Shown here: positions 32,705 through 41,328 of the stretch, piece after piece
Layout of the letters: every line of letters starts with the position of its first letter
How positions within the stretch are numbered: position 1 is the first letter of the stretch
From: Parageobacillus thermantarcticus
GTDB taxonomy: Bacteria; Bacillota; Bacilli; Bacillales; Anoxybacillaceae
Assembly: GCF_900111865.1 (NCBI RefSeq)
Contig: NZ_FOJS01000002.1
Span: 79,288 to 143,287, forward strand
Reading direction: 5' to 3'
Length of the DNA: 64,000 bases
Notes under the pieces: generated by a model
The model's database searches: none
The model's input: the letters and a program-made list of their open reading frames with translations, nothing else
What the model was told of the DNA's origin: nothing
Translations under genes and position numbers: made by a program

Positions 32705-33886
32705 TTATTTCGGCTCTGTTACCACACCTCGAAAAGCGGATTGGTAAATCGTCCGTATATCGTCCTCTAACAGTGGAAGCGGGCTGCGCGCAAGCAGGCG
32801 TTTTTGCTGGACGGCATCTTTCGTTAAGCTTTCCAATGCGCTCTCTGGGATATTAAATCCGCCGAGCGTTCTTGGAATGCCGACATCGCGGACGATTCGC
32901 TCCAGTTCTTCGACACATTTATGCGAAGCTTCTTCTTCAGAAAGAAAGCTGGAGTTTCCTCCTAACGCGTTTAGAATATCGGCCATCCGTTTCGTGCAGC
33001 TTTTGCGGATATATCCCATCACATATGGAAGCAATACCGCATTCGATTCGCCGTGGGTGATATGAAACTGTCCGCCTAACGGGTAAGCAAGCGCATGAAC
33101 GCCTGCGACCCCAGCGTTAAAAAACGCCAATCCCGCTAAATAGCTGCCGTTGCTCATATCGATCCGCGCCTGCTTGTCTTCTCCGTTTTCCACCGCTTTG
33201 CGCAACGACCGCGCGATCAAGCGAATCGCCTGCAGCGCTAAACCGTCTGACGTCGGGCTTGCATTGACGGATACGTACGCTTCAACCGCATGGGTCAGCG
33301 CGTCAATGCCTGTCGCAGCCGTCACGCGCGGCGGAACGGAAACAGTAAGTTGCGGGTCGACAATCGCTACGTCCGCTAATAAATAATCATGTGTGACGAC
33401 ATCTTTTGTCGTGTCTAAAGAGAGAACAGAGATATTTGTCACTTCCGATCCGGTCCCTGATGTAGTCGGAATTAATATTTTCGGCAAGCCTTTTTTCTCG
33501 ACTTTTCTCGTTCCCGTTAAATTAAGGTAATCGGCTACTTTTCCTTCATGTACAGCCAACACCGCCGCCAGTTTCGCCAAATCCATCGCGCTTCCGCCGC
33601 CGACACCAATCACAAGGTCAAATTTTCCTTCCCTCGCAAATGAAACTAATTTCTCTCCCGTCTCCAGCGGCGGTTCCGGCACGACATCTGTATAAAGCTG
33701 AACGTCATACCCACGTTGTGCAAGCGGATTGGTCACACGTTGAACGAGACCGATTTTCTCTAACGCTGGATCCGTAACGACTAATATTTTCTTTGGAGAA
33801 AATCGTTCCACTTCAGGAAGCAAGTTGTCCAACGCGCCCCATCCGACATAGTTTAGCGATGTAAATACAATTCGCGCAACACTCAT
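32705..33886 (-). CDS. Iron-containing alcohol dehydrogenase (group III)
   Basis: A 393-residue NAD(P)-dependent dehydrogenase of the Fe-ADH family. GVGGGSAMDLAK (about 94-105) binds the nucleotide; the metal ligands are Asp 195 and His 199 (GIDALTHAVEAY), His 264 (GVHALAYPLG) and His 278 (HITHGESN). It is the third gene after the aldehyde dehydrogenase and the lactonase, with an 18-base gap, so it probably oxidises the hydroxy acid freed by the lactonase to a semialdehyde, like 4-hydroxybutyrate dehydrogenases of this family (inference). Control is by the sigma-54 promoter at 36245. Confidence 0.88.
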   Translation of the reverse strand: MSVARIVFTSLNYVGWGALDNLLPEVERFSPKKILVVTDPALEKIGLVQRVTNPLAQRGYDVQLYTDVVPEPPLETGEKLVSFAREGKFDLVIGVGGGSAMDLAKLAAVLAVHEGKVADYLNLTGTRKVEKKGLPKILIPTTSGTGSEVTNISVLSLDTTKDVVTHDYLLADVAIVDPQLTVSVPPRVTAATGIDALTHAVEAYVSVNASPTSDGLALQAIRLIARSLRKAVENGEDKQARIDMSNGSYLAGLAFFNAGVAGVHALAYPLGGQFHITHGESNAVLLPYVMGYIRKSCTKRMADILNALGGNSSFLSEEEASHKCVEELERIVRDVGIPRTLGGFNIPESALESLTKDAVQQKRLLARSPLPLLEDDIRTIYQSAFRGVVTEPK

Positions 33887-33904
33887 TTTCGCTTCTCTCC
33901 TTTC

Positions 33905-34753
33905 TCACTCGTAATATCCTTCTGTAGATTTGCGGAATTTTTTAAATTGCTCGGAATCATGGCCGAACCATACTTGCGAATTCGTTTCCCGCGCAATCCG
34001 CCGGATTCGTTCAACCGTATTCATATAACCGAGAGAATCATAAATGATGCCCGGCGGCTTAATCGGCGGCCCGTAGCTTTCCGCCGTATAAATCGCATCG
34101 GAAGCGAGAATGATCCCGCCCGTCTCAGGAAGTTCCACATGCAATCCGAGCATTCCCCACGCATGACCGCTTCCGAAATTCAAAATTTTAACCCCTTCCG
34201 CGAGGATAATATTGTCTTCATGTCGCTTCACCGTGCGCCACTGAAGGTTATTTTTAATCCATGCATCAATGTCGGCCCAAATATATGCGCCTTCCTTTTG
34301 GTTGCGCGCATAACATTGAAGCGCACCGTTGAATTCGTCTTCATGTACAATGATCGTCGCGTTTGTAAACATTTCTAGGCATCCCGCGTGATCCAAATGC
34401 AAATGCGAAGCAACGACATATTTAATATCTTCTGGTCTTACTTTTAACTGCTCTAGCCGGTTGTGGAGATAACATTCTTCGCTTGCCGTCCACGGAAACA
34501 TTTGCTGGGTCGCTTCCGACCATCTCCCTTGAGGACCCATCGAGTTTGGGTTGCAAGAGGTATCAAACAAAATTTTCCCTTCCGGATGGTCAATCAACAC
34601 CGTATAAATCGGAAATTCTACAAACTCCGTTTGCGCGTTCGGATTATGAATCGTCGCCGGATTATGCATCGCGATCATCCAGTTTTTATCCATTCTCATT
34701 CTTCCGTTATCCATTACATAAAGCTTTGGACGCTGTTTTATCATGTTGGACAT
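33905..34753 (-). CDS. GcL-like lactonase (metallo-beta-lactamase fold)
   Basis: A 282-residue lactonase nearly colinear with GcL from Geobacillus caldoxylosilyticus and related to AiiA/AttM. The two-metal motif is SHLHLDHAG (residues 116-124), with H in GSGHAWGMLG, D in ASDAIY and H in WFGHDSEQF. GcL opens N-acyl homoserine lactones and also plain gamma and delta lactones. Start at ATG 34753 after AGGGGAG; an upstream in-frame start at 34765 is inside that site. Here it stands between an aldehyde dehydrogenase and an alcohol dehydrogenase, which suggests lactone catabolism rather than, or besides, signal quenching. Confidence 0.93.
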   Translation of the reverse strand: MSNMIKQRPKLYVMDNGRMRMDKNWMIAMHNPATIHNPNAQTEFVEFPIYTVLIDHPEGKILFDTSCNPNSMGPQGRWSEATQQMFPWTASEECYLHNRLEQLKVRPEDIKYVVASHLHLDHAGCLEMFTNATIIVHEDEFNGALQCYARNQKEGAYIWADIDAWIKNNLQWRTVKRHEDNIILAEGVKILNFGSGHAWGMLGLHVELPETGGIILASDAIYTAESYGPPIKPPGIIYDSLGYMNTVERIRRIARETNSQVWFGHDSEQFKKFRKSTEGYYE

Positions 34754-34772
34754 AAATCTTTCCACTCCCCTT

Positions 34773-36206
34773 TTAAAAATCTGTTTTTATCGAAACCAAT
34801 TTTAATTCCGTCATTTCTTGGACAGCATATTTAATCCCTTCACGTCCGTAACCGCTTTCTTTTACTCCCCCATACGGCATATGGTCAACACGGAACGTAG
34901 GGATATCATTGACGATCACGGCGCCAGATTCAATGTGCCGCGCTGCATATAAAGCGTGCTGGATATTCGTTGTATAAATTCCGATATTCAGTCCGTATAC
35001 CGAATCATTGACCATTTCAATCGCCTCTTGTAATTCTCGATACGGAACGATCGACACAACCGGTGCAAAAACTTCCCGGCACGAGACGGCCATGTCCCGC
35101 TTTACGTCAAGCAAAACCGTCGGTGAATACACCGATCCGTTGCGTACGCCGCCTAATCCAATTCTCGCTCCGGATTGAACCGCTTCTTCCACCCATGATT
35201 CAATGCGCTCCGCCTCTCTTTGGTGAATCATTGCGCTAATGTCCGTGTCTTCATCTAAAGGATCGCCGACTTTGAGCTGTTTGGCCCGTTCAATAAAGCG
35301 TTTGCAAAATTCTTCGTAAATCGTTTCATGTACATAAACGCGCTGAAGCGAAATACACACTTGGCCGGCGTAAGAAAACGCTCCTTCCACACATCGCGGA
35401 ATGACTTTGTCCAGCACAACATCCGGTTCGACAATTAACGCCGCGTTCGAACCAAGCTCTAGCGTTACTTTTCTTAACCCTGCTTTTTGCTTAATCAGTT
35501 TTCCGACTGATGCGCTTCCGGTAAACGTAATTTTTTTCACCCGTTCATCCGTTAACAAAGCATCGCTAAGTTCCCTACCGCTTCCCGTGATGACTTGCAA
35601 CGCCCCATCCGGAAGGCCTGCTTCTTGAAAAATTTCAGCGATCACTAGCGCGCTTAAAGGGGTTTGTTCCGCCGGCTTTAATACTACTGTATTCCCTGCG
35701 GCAAAAGCCGGGCCAAGTTTATGGGCAACTAGATTAAATGGAAAATTGAAAGGGGTAATCGCCACGACAACTCCCAACGGTTCGCGCCACGTCATGCCAA
35801 TGCGGCCTTCTCCGCCGGGAGCGGCATCCATCGGAATCGTTTCCCCATAAATCCGTTTTGCCTCTTCCGCCGCAAATTGGTATGTTGCGATCGTTCTCTC
35901 CAGCTCTCCCCGTGCGGCGCGAATCGGCTTTCCTGCTTCCTTGGCGACAATTCGTGCCATCTCTTCCTTGCGCTCTTTCAATAACTGCACAACCCGAAAT
36001 AAAATTTCCGAACGTTGATAAGCAGGTAAGTTCTTCATCGTTTGAAAAGCCCGCTGCGCCCCGGAAATCGCTTTCTTCACATCGTCTGCATCAGCCATGC
36101 TGATGCGCGCTAACAATTGCCCATCATAAGGGGCGCGCAATTCATATGTTCTTTGCTTTTTCACCCACTTTCCATCAACAAATAATCCTTTCGTTTCTCC
36201 GCTCAT
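34773..36206 (-). CDS. Aldehyde dehydrogenase, succinate-semialdehyde type
   Basis: A 477-residue NAD(P)-dependent aldehyde dehydrogenase. Catalytic residues are Asn 154 (TPFNFPFNL), Glu 250 (LELGSNAAL) and Cys 284 (AGQVCIS); FTGSASVG binds the cofactor. Length and pattern fit the family that includes succinate-semialdehyde, lactaldehyde and glyceraldehyde-3-phosphate (non-phosphorylating) dehydrogenases. As first gene of the operon with the lactonase and Fe-ADH, it should oxidise the semialdehyde to the dicarboxylate. Transcribed from a perfect sigma-54 promoter 39 bases upstream. Confidence 0.88.
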   Translation of the reverse strand: MSGETKGLFVDGKWVKKQRTYELRAPYDGQLLARISMADADDVKKAISGAQRAFQTMKNLPAYQRSEILFRVVQLLKERKEEMARIVAKEAGKPIRAARGELERTIATYQFAAEEAKRIYGETIPMDAAPGGEGRIGMTWREPLGVVVAITPFNFPFNLVAHKLGPAFAAGNTVVLKPAEQTPLSALVIAEIFQEAGLPDGALQVITGSGRELSDALLTDERVKKITFTGSASVGKLIKQKAGLRKVTLELGSNAALIVEPDVVLDKVIPRCVEGAFSYAGQVCISLQRVYVHETIYEEFCKRFIERAKQLKVGDPLDEDTDISAMIHQREAERIESWVEEAVQSGARIGLGGVRNGSVYSPTVLLDVKRDMAVSCREVFAPVVSIVPYRELQEAIEMVNDSVYGLNIGIYTTNIQHALYAARHIESGAVIVNDIPTFRVDHMPYGGVKESGYGREGIKYAVQEMTELKLVSIKTDF

Positions 36207-36244
36207 TCGCTCCCCCTCCTTTCTTTTTGTTCAACCGATAATAA

Positions 36245-36261
36245 TGCAAATACTGTGCCAA
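36245..36261 (-). promoter_or_regulatory. Sigma-54 (-24/-12) promoter of the lactone operon
   Basis: On the minus strand TTGGCAC-N5-TTGCA, a perfect match to the sigma-54 consensus including the GG and GC dinucleotides. It points to the aldehyde dehydrogenase gene, whose start is 39 bases away. Confidence 0.92.
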
Positions 36262-36311
36262 GACTAAAAATATTGTTAAGATACGTTATTTTAAAAATAT
36301 TAAAGATAAAT

Positions 36312-36407
36312 ATGGTGAAAAAAATCACCATCAAAAAGGAGAATAAGAAGAAAATACAGAATAATATTAATAGTGATTTTTTTCACCACATGCTGAATTT
36401 TTTCACC
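36312..36407. promoter_or_regulatory. Three enhancer-like sites of the sigma-54 activator
   Basis: Site 1 (36312-36331) is the perfect palindrome ATGGTGA-N6-TCACCAT. Site 2 (36373-36387) is GTGA-N6-TCACC and site 3 (36394-36407) is TGA-N6-TCACC. Centres lie about 85, 145 and 165 bases upstream of the sigma-54 start, the normal place for binding of an enhancer-binding protein; they lie just before the divergent activator gene, so it may also control itself. Confidence 0.78.
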
Positions 36408-36434
36408 ACCCTTAACATAAGGAGGCCTGATAGA

Positions 36435-38144
36435 ATGAAACAAACCATTATCGATCCCCATATATGGGAAAGCATTTTTTCCTCCATCCATAACGCCGTC
36501 ATTGTTGTCGATCGAAACGGGAAAATTTTATTAATCAATGCTTCTGCGAAAAAACTTCTGCAGATAGAAAGCGAAAACTGGCAAGGAAAAGATATACGTG
36601 ATCTTATCCCAACCACCCAGCTTCCTCATGTTCTAGAGAGCGGAACAAGTTCGATCGGGGTAAAAATGAACATCGCGGGACGCCAATGTCTCGTCAATCG
36701 AACTCCATTGTACCGAAACGGTGAATTAATAGGAGCGATCGGCGTCCTTCAAGATATATCGCAAATGGAACACTATCATTCTCTTTTCAAGCAAATGGAA
36801 ACAATTATCGAATTTTCGACAGATGGCATTTACGTTGTTGACCAAAACGGCATTACGATCATGGTAAATTCCGCTTACGAAGCCATTACAGGATTTCGCC
36901 GCGAAGAACTTGTCGGAAAGCATATGTATGATTTAGTAAAAAAAGGGTATTTTGATCAATCGGTCTCTCTTCTCGTTTTACAACAAAAAAAGCGAATTTC
37001 CATTTTGCAAAAAATCGGTGGAAAAAAAGATGTCATTGTCACCGGAAACCCTGTTTTCAACGAACAGGGAGATATTGAAATGGTCGTGACGAGCGTTCGC
37101 GACATTTCTCAATTGATTCAAATGAAAGCGGAGCTAGAAAAAGCAAAAAGTTTCTCCGCAATGAACCATCACCGCTATACGTTCTCCGTTGACGGTTCCA
37201 ATGAGCAAATCGTATTTCGTAGCCCCTCCATGAAAAAACTGTTGGACAAAGCTCAGCAAGTCGCTCCTTATCCTACAACCGTCTTACTAACTGGCCCGTC
37301 TGGCGTTGGAAAAGAAGTCATCGCCAACTTAATTCATCATTTAAGCCCGCGAAAAGACAAGCCATTTATTAAAGTAAACTGCGGGGCTATACCAGAAGCG
37401 TTGCTGGAATCCGAATTATTCGGTTATGAAAAAGGGGCGTTTACGGGAGCGCGGCAAGACGGAAAAATCGGCTTGTTGGAATTAGCGGACAAAGGGACGA
37501 TCATGCTCGACGAAATCGGGGAAATGCCATTATCGCTACAAGTAAAGTTATTGAGGGTGCTGCAAGAAAAACAAGTGCAACGCATCGGAAGCCATAAAAC
37601 GAAAAAGCTAGACGTGCGCATTATCGCGGCAACGAATCGAAATTTAAAAGAGCTGATCTCACAAGGAAAATTTCGCGAAGATTTATATTATCGGCTGCAG
37701 GTCATTGAAATGTATATTCCTCCATTAGCCGAACGCCCTGAAGATATCGAGCCGTTGCTTGACCATTACTTTTCGTTTTATTGCAAGCTCTACCGCATCG
37801 ATAAACATTTATCCCCTAAAACAAAAGAGATTTTGCAGCGTTACCACTGGCCGGGAAATGTAAGGGAGCTGAAAAACTTGATGGAAAACATGGTCGTTTC
37901 CGTGCCGTCCCAACTAATCGAACCGCACGACCTTCCGCTGCACATTTATGACCAAACGGCAGCCACATCTCCGCTCACACTCAAAGAACGGGTCGAACAG
38001 TTCGAAAGACGCCTCATCTATGAAGCAATCGAAAAACATACATCGCTGCGAAAAGCAGCGCAACAGCTAGGGATCGATCATTCCACGCTCGTGAAAAAAC
38101 TAAAAAAATGGAAGAAATCCGAAAAAACGCCGCGCCGGCGCTAA
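36435..38144 (+). CDS. Sigma-54-dependent activator, PAS-PAS-AAA+-HTH
   Basis: A 569-residue enhancer-binding protein. Two PAS domains (about 10-110 and 115-225) would sense a ligand or intracellular state; the AAA+ domain has Walker A GPSGVGKE, the sigma-54 contact loop EKGAFTGA and Walker B TIMLDEIGE; the C-terminal Fis/TyrR-like helix-turn-helix includes LRKAAQQLGIDHSTLVKKL. It has no receiver domain. Start at ATG 36435 after AAGGAGG; the frame open to 36255 runs over the promoter region and is not credible as coding. It is divergent from, and surely controls, the lactone operon. Confidence 0.9.
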   Translation: MKQTIIDPHIWESIFSSIHNAVIVVDRNGKILLINASAKKLLQIESENWQGKDIRDLIPTTQLPHVLESGTSSIGVKMNIAGRQCLVNRTPLYRNGELIGAIGVLQDISQMEHYHSLFKQMETIIEFSTDGIYVVDQNGITIMVNSAYEAITGFRREELVGKHMYDLVKKGYFDQSVSLLVLQQKKRISILQKIGGKKDVIVTGNPVFNEQGDIEMVVTSVRDISQLIQMKAELEKAKSFSAMNHHRYTFSVDGSNEQIVFRSPSMKKLLDKAQQVAPYPTTVLLTGPSGVGKEVIANLIHHLSPRKDKPFIKVNCGAIPEALLESELFGYEKGAFTGARQDGKIGLLELADKGTIMLDEIGEMPLSLQVKLLRVLQEKQVQRIGSHKTKKLDVRIIAATNRNLKELISQGKFREDLYYRLQVIEMYIPPLAERPEDIEPLLDHYFSFYCKLYRIDKHLSPKTKEILQRYHWPGNVRELKNLMENMVVSVPSQLIEPHDLPLHIYDQTAATSPLTLKERVEQFERRLIYEAIEKHTSLRKAAQQLGIDHSTLVKKLKKWKKSEKTPRRR

Positions 38145-38166
38145 TGCACCGGCGCGCTGTTTTTAG
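38131..38166 (+). terminator. Terminator of the sigma-54 activator gene
   Basis: GCGCCGG / CCGGCGC stem followed by GCTGTTTTTAG; it overlaps the last codons of the gene. Confidence 0.8.
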
Positions 38167-38407
38167 TTTCGCTTATCTAGGTTACGAATAATGTTTCATT
38201 TATTCAAACATGTTAAAATCTTTCATTAAACATATTCTTTGTTAAGCCACATTTAGCTTAGATGTAACCCCACACCCTCTACTCCATTTGCAAACGCATT
38301 TGGAGATACTTTCTTACTACAAACATCAATAATAAAATCGACATATTTTATTAAAAAATTAACATTTTATCAGACTATATTCGCCTTGCATGTCTCCATT
38401 TTTGCAT

Positions 38408-39430
38408 TTATTCATCATCCTGTTTTCCCTGCACCGTCTTTACTCCTAATACATCAAGAATAAATACAAATACGGGAATCCCTAAAATCAGCCCCCATAC
38501 CCCAAAAAAGTGCTCTGAAAAAATCAAAACGATAAATGTATAAAAAACAGGCAAATTCGTCTTCGAGGACATCAATTTTGGATTTAAAACATACGCTTCG
38601 AGCGCGTGAACAACGGCGATCATCATGAGAACGTACACGACTTTCATTACTCCGCCTATGCTATAAGCGATAAAGCATAGCGGAAACAACGAAATGATCA
38701 CGCCCGCAACCGGAATCAAACCGAGAAAAAAGACTAATATCCCCAGCCCGAATAATTGCGGAAATCCCATTATCCACAAGAACGCTACCGTAATCGCCAT
38801 ATTAATCGTAGCGATGATGAATTGTGCCTCAATGACTTTCCCAAATGTGCGGGCAAACTTTTTTCCGAAATATTCTAACTCATCATAAAAAGGGCCGATT
38901 TTGCTATATTTAAAACGATTGGTGAACGAAATAATCCTCTCTTTTTCCAGAAGAAAAAATAAACTTAAAATTAACGCAAGCAAAATTTGCAGGCCGACGC
39001 TGCCAATATCGCTGAAATATTTGATTAAATACGTCATTCCAAAATTCAAATAAGTAGTAATTTCATATTGCTTCAGCAGCGCGATAATGTAATTAAACAC
39101 AATGTTATCTTGGGGCTTCGAATAAAATTCCGTAAGCTGCTTGATCAGCTGCGAAATCTCGTTGACGACGACAGGCAAATACTTGACAACGCCGTAGACA
39201 AGAATGGAAACGACTGCGGCATACAGTAGCAGCACGACTAGTTTCCGATTGACGCGAATTCTTTTCGCGATAAAGTCAACGAGCCCATTCATTAAAAAGG
39301 AAAAAATAAAAGTGAGCAAAATAATATTTAAAATGCTTCGAACTAAATAGAGAATGAAAATTAAAATAGAAAAAATAACGATTCTTTTCCACGTTGATCG
39401 CTTGAAAAATTGCAAGATTTCAGATCCCAC
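38408..39430 (-). CDS. AI-2E family (YtvI/YdbI-like) membrane transporter
   Basis: A 340-residue membrane protein of the PF01594 family with seven or eight helices and a large middle region. Marks are LGLIPVAGVIISLFPLCFIA and the C-terminal FGVWGLILGIPVFVFILDVL. Members have been linked to autoinducer-2 export in E. coli (TqsA) and to Na+/H+ exchange in halophiles; the substrate here is open. Start is GTG 39430 after GGGGAG. Monocistronic. Confidence 0.83.
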   Translation of the reverse strand: MGSEILQFFKRSTWKRIVIFSILIFILYLVRSILNIILLTFIFSFLMNGLVDFIAKRIRVNRKLVVLLLYAAVVSILVYGVVKYLPVVVNEISQLIKQLTEFYSKPQDNIVFNYIIALLKQYEITTYLNFGMTYLIKYFSDIGSVGLQILLALILSLFFLLEKERIISFTNRFKYSKIGPFYDELEYFGKKFARTFGKVIEAQFIIATINMAITVAFLWIMGFPQLFGLGILVFFLGLIPVAGVIISLFPLCFIAYSIGGVMKVVYVLMMIAVVHALEAYVLNPKLMSSKTNLPVFYTFIVLIFSEHFFGVWGLILGIPVFVFILDVLGVKTVQGKQDDE

Positions 39431-39587
39431 TCATCCATCTCCCCGTGCTAAATAAACTTTTTACCACTATTGATTTTACCGTACAATCCAAAAAAAATTA
39501 ATAAAAATTTTTGCTGGAAATATTTAAATAAGCGCTTTCATTTCTATCAATAAACAAGGAAGGGGGCAAGCGGACAAGCTCATTGAT

Positions 39588-39713
39588 TTGCGGTCCATTT
39601 TTCATCAATGCAAGAACAAGGAGCCGATTTGCTGTCAAGATGAGCCTGTGGAAAATGCACCCGCTCGTTCATATAATTTTTTGCTCGAAGATGATTATTT
39701 CCATCATTTCTAA
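39588..39713 (+). CDS. Possible small Cys-containing protein, 41 residues
   Basis: From TTG 39588 the frame reads RSIFHQCKNKEPICCQDEP and on to YNFLLEDDYFHHF-stop. The composition looks coding (acidic, with a CC pair), and a cre-like site, AATAAGCGCTTTCA (39527-39540), lies upstream. GGAAGGGGG is 18 bases before the TTG, too far for an ideal ribosome site, and the frame is open further up without a standard start. It may be a real small gene or the end of a lost one. No family recognised. Confidence 0.3.
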   Translation: MRSIFHQCKNKEPICCQDEPVENAPARSYNFLLEDDYFHHF

Positions 39714-39770
39714 AAAGTCCAATGCGATACTTTCTTAAAAAATAGAACCGTCCATCGCTTAACATAGCAA

Positions 39771-39797
39771 TGCGCCGGCACAATGCGTGCTGGCGCA
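39771..39797 (-). terminator. Hairpin after xylB
   Basis: TGCGCCAGCAC / GTGCCGGCGCA (minus strand) with a 5-base loop; only a poor T-tract follows, so strength is uncertain. Confidence 0.6.
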
Positions 39798-39810
39798 TGT
39801 AGAATGAATG

Positions 39811-41310
39811 TTAATTTCGAAATGCTTTCAACTTTTTCACGATCTCTTTCGTTTGTGGATAAATTTTTCGATAGACGGCAAACAGCTCCTGATAGCGTTC
39901 AACGGCTTCTTTTCTTGGTTCAACAACCATTTCTACCTGCTTAAACACGTCCGAACATTGCTCCAACGAGTCGAACCAACCGCAGCCATACGCGGCGATC
40001 ATTGCCGCGCCTAGTCCTGGACCTTGCTCATTTTTTAATTTTTCCACTGGAGTAGCGAAAATATCTGCTTGCATTTGCAACCATTCGATGCTTTTCGCTC
40101 CTCCGCCAATCGAGACAATCGATTTTACTGATTTTCCGCTTGCTTTAATCATCTCAACAGACTCATTTAGTGAAAACGTAATCCCTTCCATCACCGCGCG
40201 TGCAAAGTCCCATTTCGTTTGTGACGAGTCGATGCCGATAAACGACGCGCGGATATCCGCATCGGCATAAGGAGTTCGTTCCCCTACCAAATATGGAGCA
40301 AACAACAAGCCATTGGCGCCAATCGGTGATTCATAGGCACGTTTGACAATATCGGCAAACGGGATGTCTTCCATAAACGTGCGCTTCCACCAATCAAAAC
40401 TATACCCGGCGGCCAATGTCACCCCCATAATATAGTAGGCATTTGGCTTGGCATGATTAAAATAATGAACTTTTCCAGCAAAATCTTTCTCTCCTGTTTG
40501 CTCGTATGCCAAAATGACACCGGATGTACCGATGCTGCACATCATGCGCCCTTCCGATAAAATTCCGGCGCCAACTGCACCGCAAGCATTGTCGGCACCG
40601 CCGGCAAAAACTTTTACATTCGTAGATAATCCAGTTTCTTCCGCAATTTCCGGAAGCAATGTTCCGACATATGCCGTTGATTCGACTAAAGGAGGGCACA
40701 GATGAGCATCAATGCCAAGGACATCGCAAATAGGCTGGCTCCATGTCTTATTTTCAATATCTAACAACAACGTCCCCGCCGCATCGGAATATTCCATCGC
40801 AATTTGCCCCGTAAGACGGAAACGGACATAATCCTTCGGCAGCAAAAATGTGTACGCACGCTGATAAAGATGCGGCTCATGCTTTTTCACCCATAACAGC
40901 TTCGGCAATGTAAATCCTTCTAGCGCACGGTTTTTCGTAATCGATAATAACGTTTCTTTCCCCACTTTCACCTCAATTTCCCGGCATTCTTCCGTTGTCC
41001 TTGTATCGTTCCACAGAATCGCATTTCGCAATACGTTCCGTTCCTTATCTAAAAGCACAAGCCCGTGCATCTGGCCGGAAAAACTCAGTCCACAAACAGA
41101 GTCAGGAGAAACATGGGAAACTTCTAATAACTTTCTTAAAGCAACAATCGTTTTTTCTACCCAATCCTCAGGATTTTGTTCGCTATATCCGGAATGGGGC
41201 TGATATAAAGGATAAGTTTCTGTCCATTCCCCCTTTACATTCCCCTTCCGATCCACAAGCAGCACCTTAACGGCACTAGTTCCTAAATCAACCCCAATGA
41301 CGTGCTCCAA
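39811..41310 (-). CDS. xylB: Xylulokinase
   Basis: A 499-residue FGGY-family kinase that phosphorylates D-xylulose to xylulose-5-phosphate for the pentose phosphate pathway. The N-terminal GVDLGTSAVKVLL phosphate loop, GLSFSGQMHGLVLLD, WNDTRT and the C-terminal SIGGGAKSIEWLQMQADIF are typical of XylB. Length is normal. It follows xylA by 18 bases; a hairpin ends the operon. Control is through the operator and cre upstream of xylA. Confidence 0.96.
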   Translation of the reverse strand: MEHVIGVDLGTSAVKVLLVDRKGNVKGEWTETYPLYQPHSGYSEQNPEDWVEKTIVALRKLLEVSHVSPDSVCGLSFSGQMHGLVLLDKERNVLRNAILWNDTRTTEECREIEVKVGKETLLSITKNRALEGFTLPKLLWVKKHEPHLYQRAYTFLLPKDYVRFRLTGQIAMEYSDAAGTLLLDIENKTWSQPICDVLGIDAHLCPPLVESTAYVGTLLPEIAEETGLSTNVKVFAGGADNACGAVGAGILSEGRMMCSIGTSGVILAYEQTGEKDFAGKVHYFNHAKPNAYYIMGVTLAAGYSFDWWKRTFMEDIPFADIVKRAYESPIGANGLLFAPYLVGERTPYADADIRASFIGIDSSQTKWDFARAVMEGITFSLNESVEMIKASGKSVKSIVSIGGGAKSIEWLQMQADIFATPVEKLKNEQGPGLGAAMIAAYGCGWFDSLEQCSDVFKQVEMVVEPRKEAVERYQELFAVYRKIYPQTKEIVKKLKAFRN

Positions 41311-41328
41311 GACCGATCCCTCTTTTCA

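Noticed and set aside
33947..34378. 143-codon plus-strand frame inside the lactonase gene
   Set aside because: Antisense shadow; no ribosome site, no known domain.
36255..36434. 60-residue N-terminal extension of the sigma-54 activator
   Set aside because: It would run over the sigma-54 promoter and enhancer palindromes, is extremely Lys/Asn-rich, and the ATG at 36435 has an ideal AAGGAGG.
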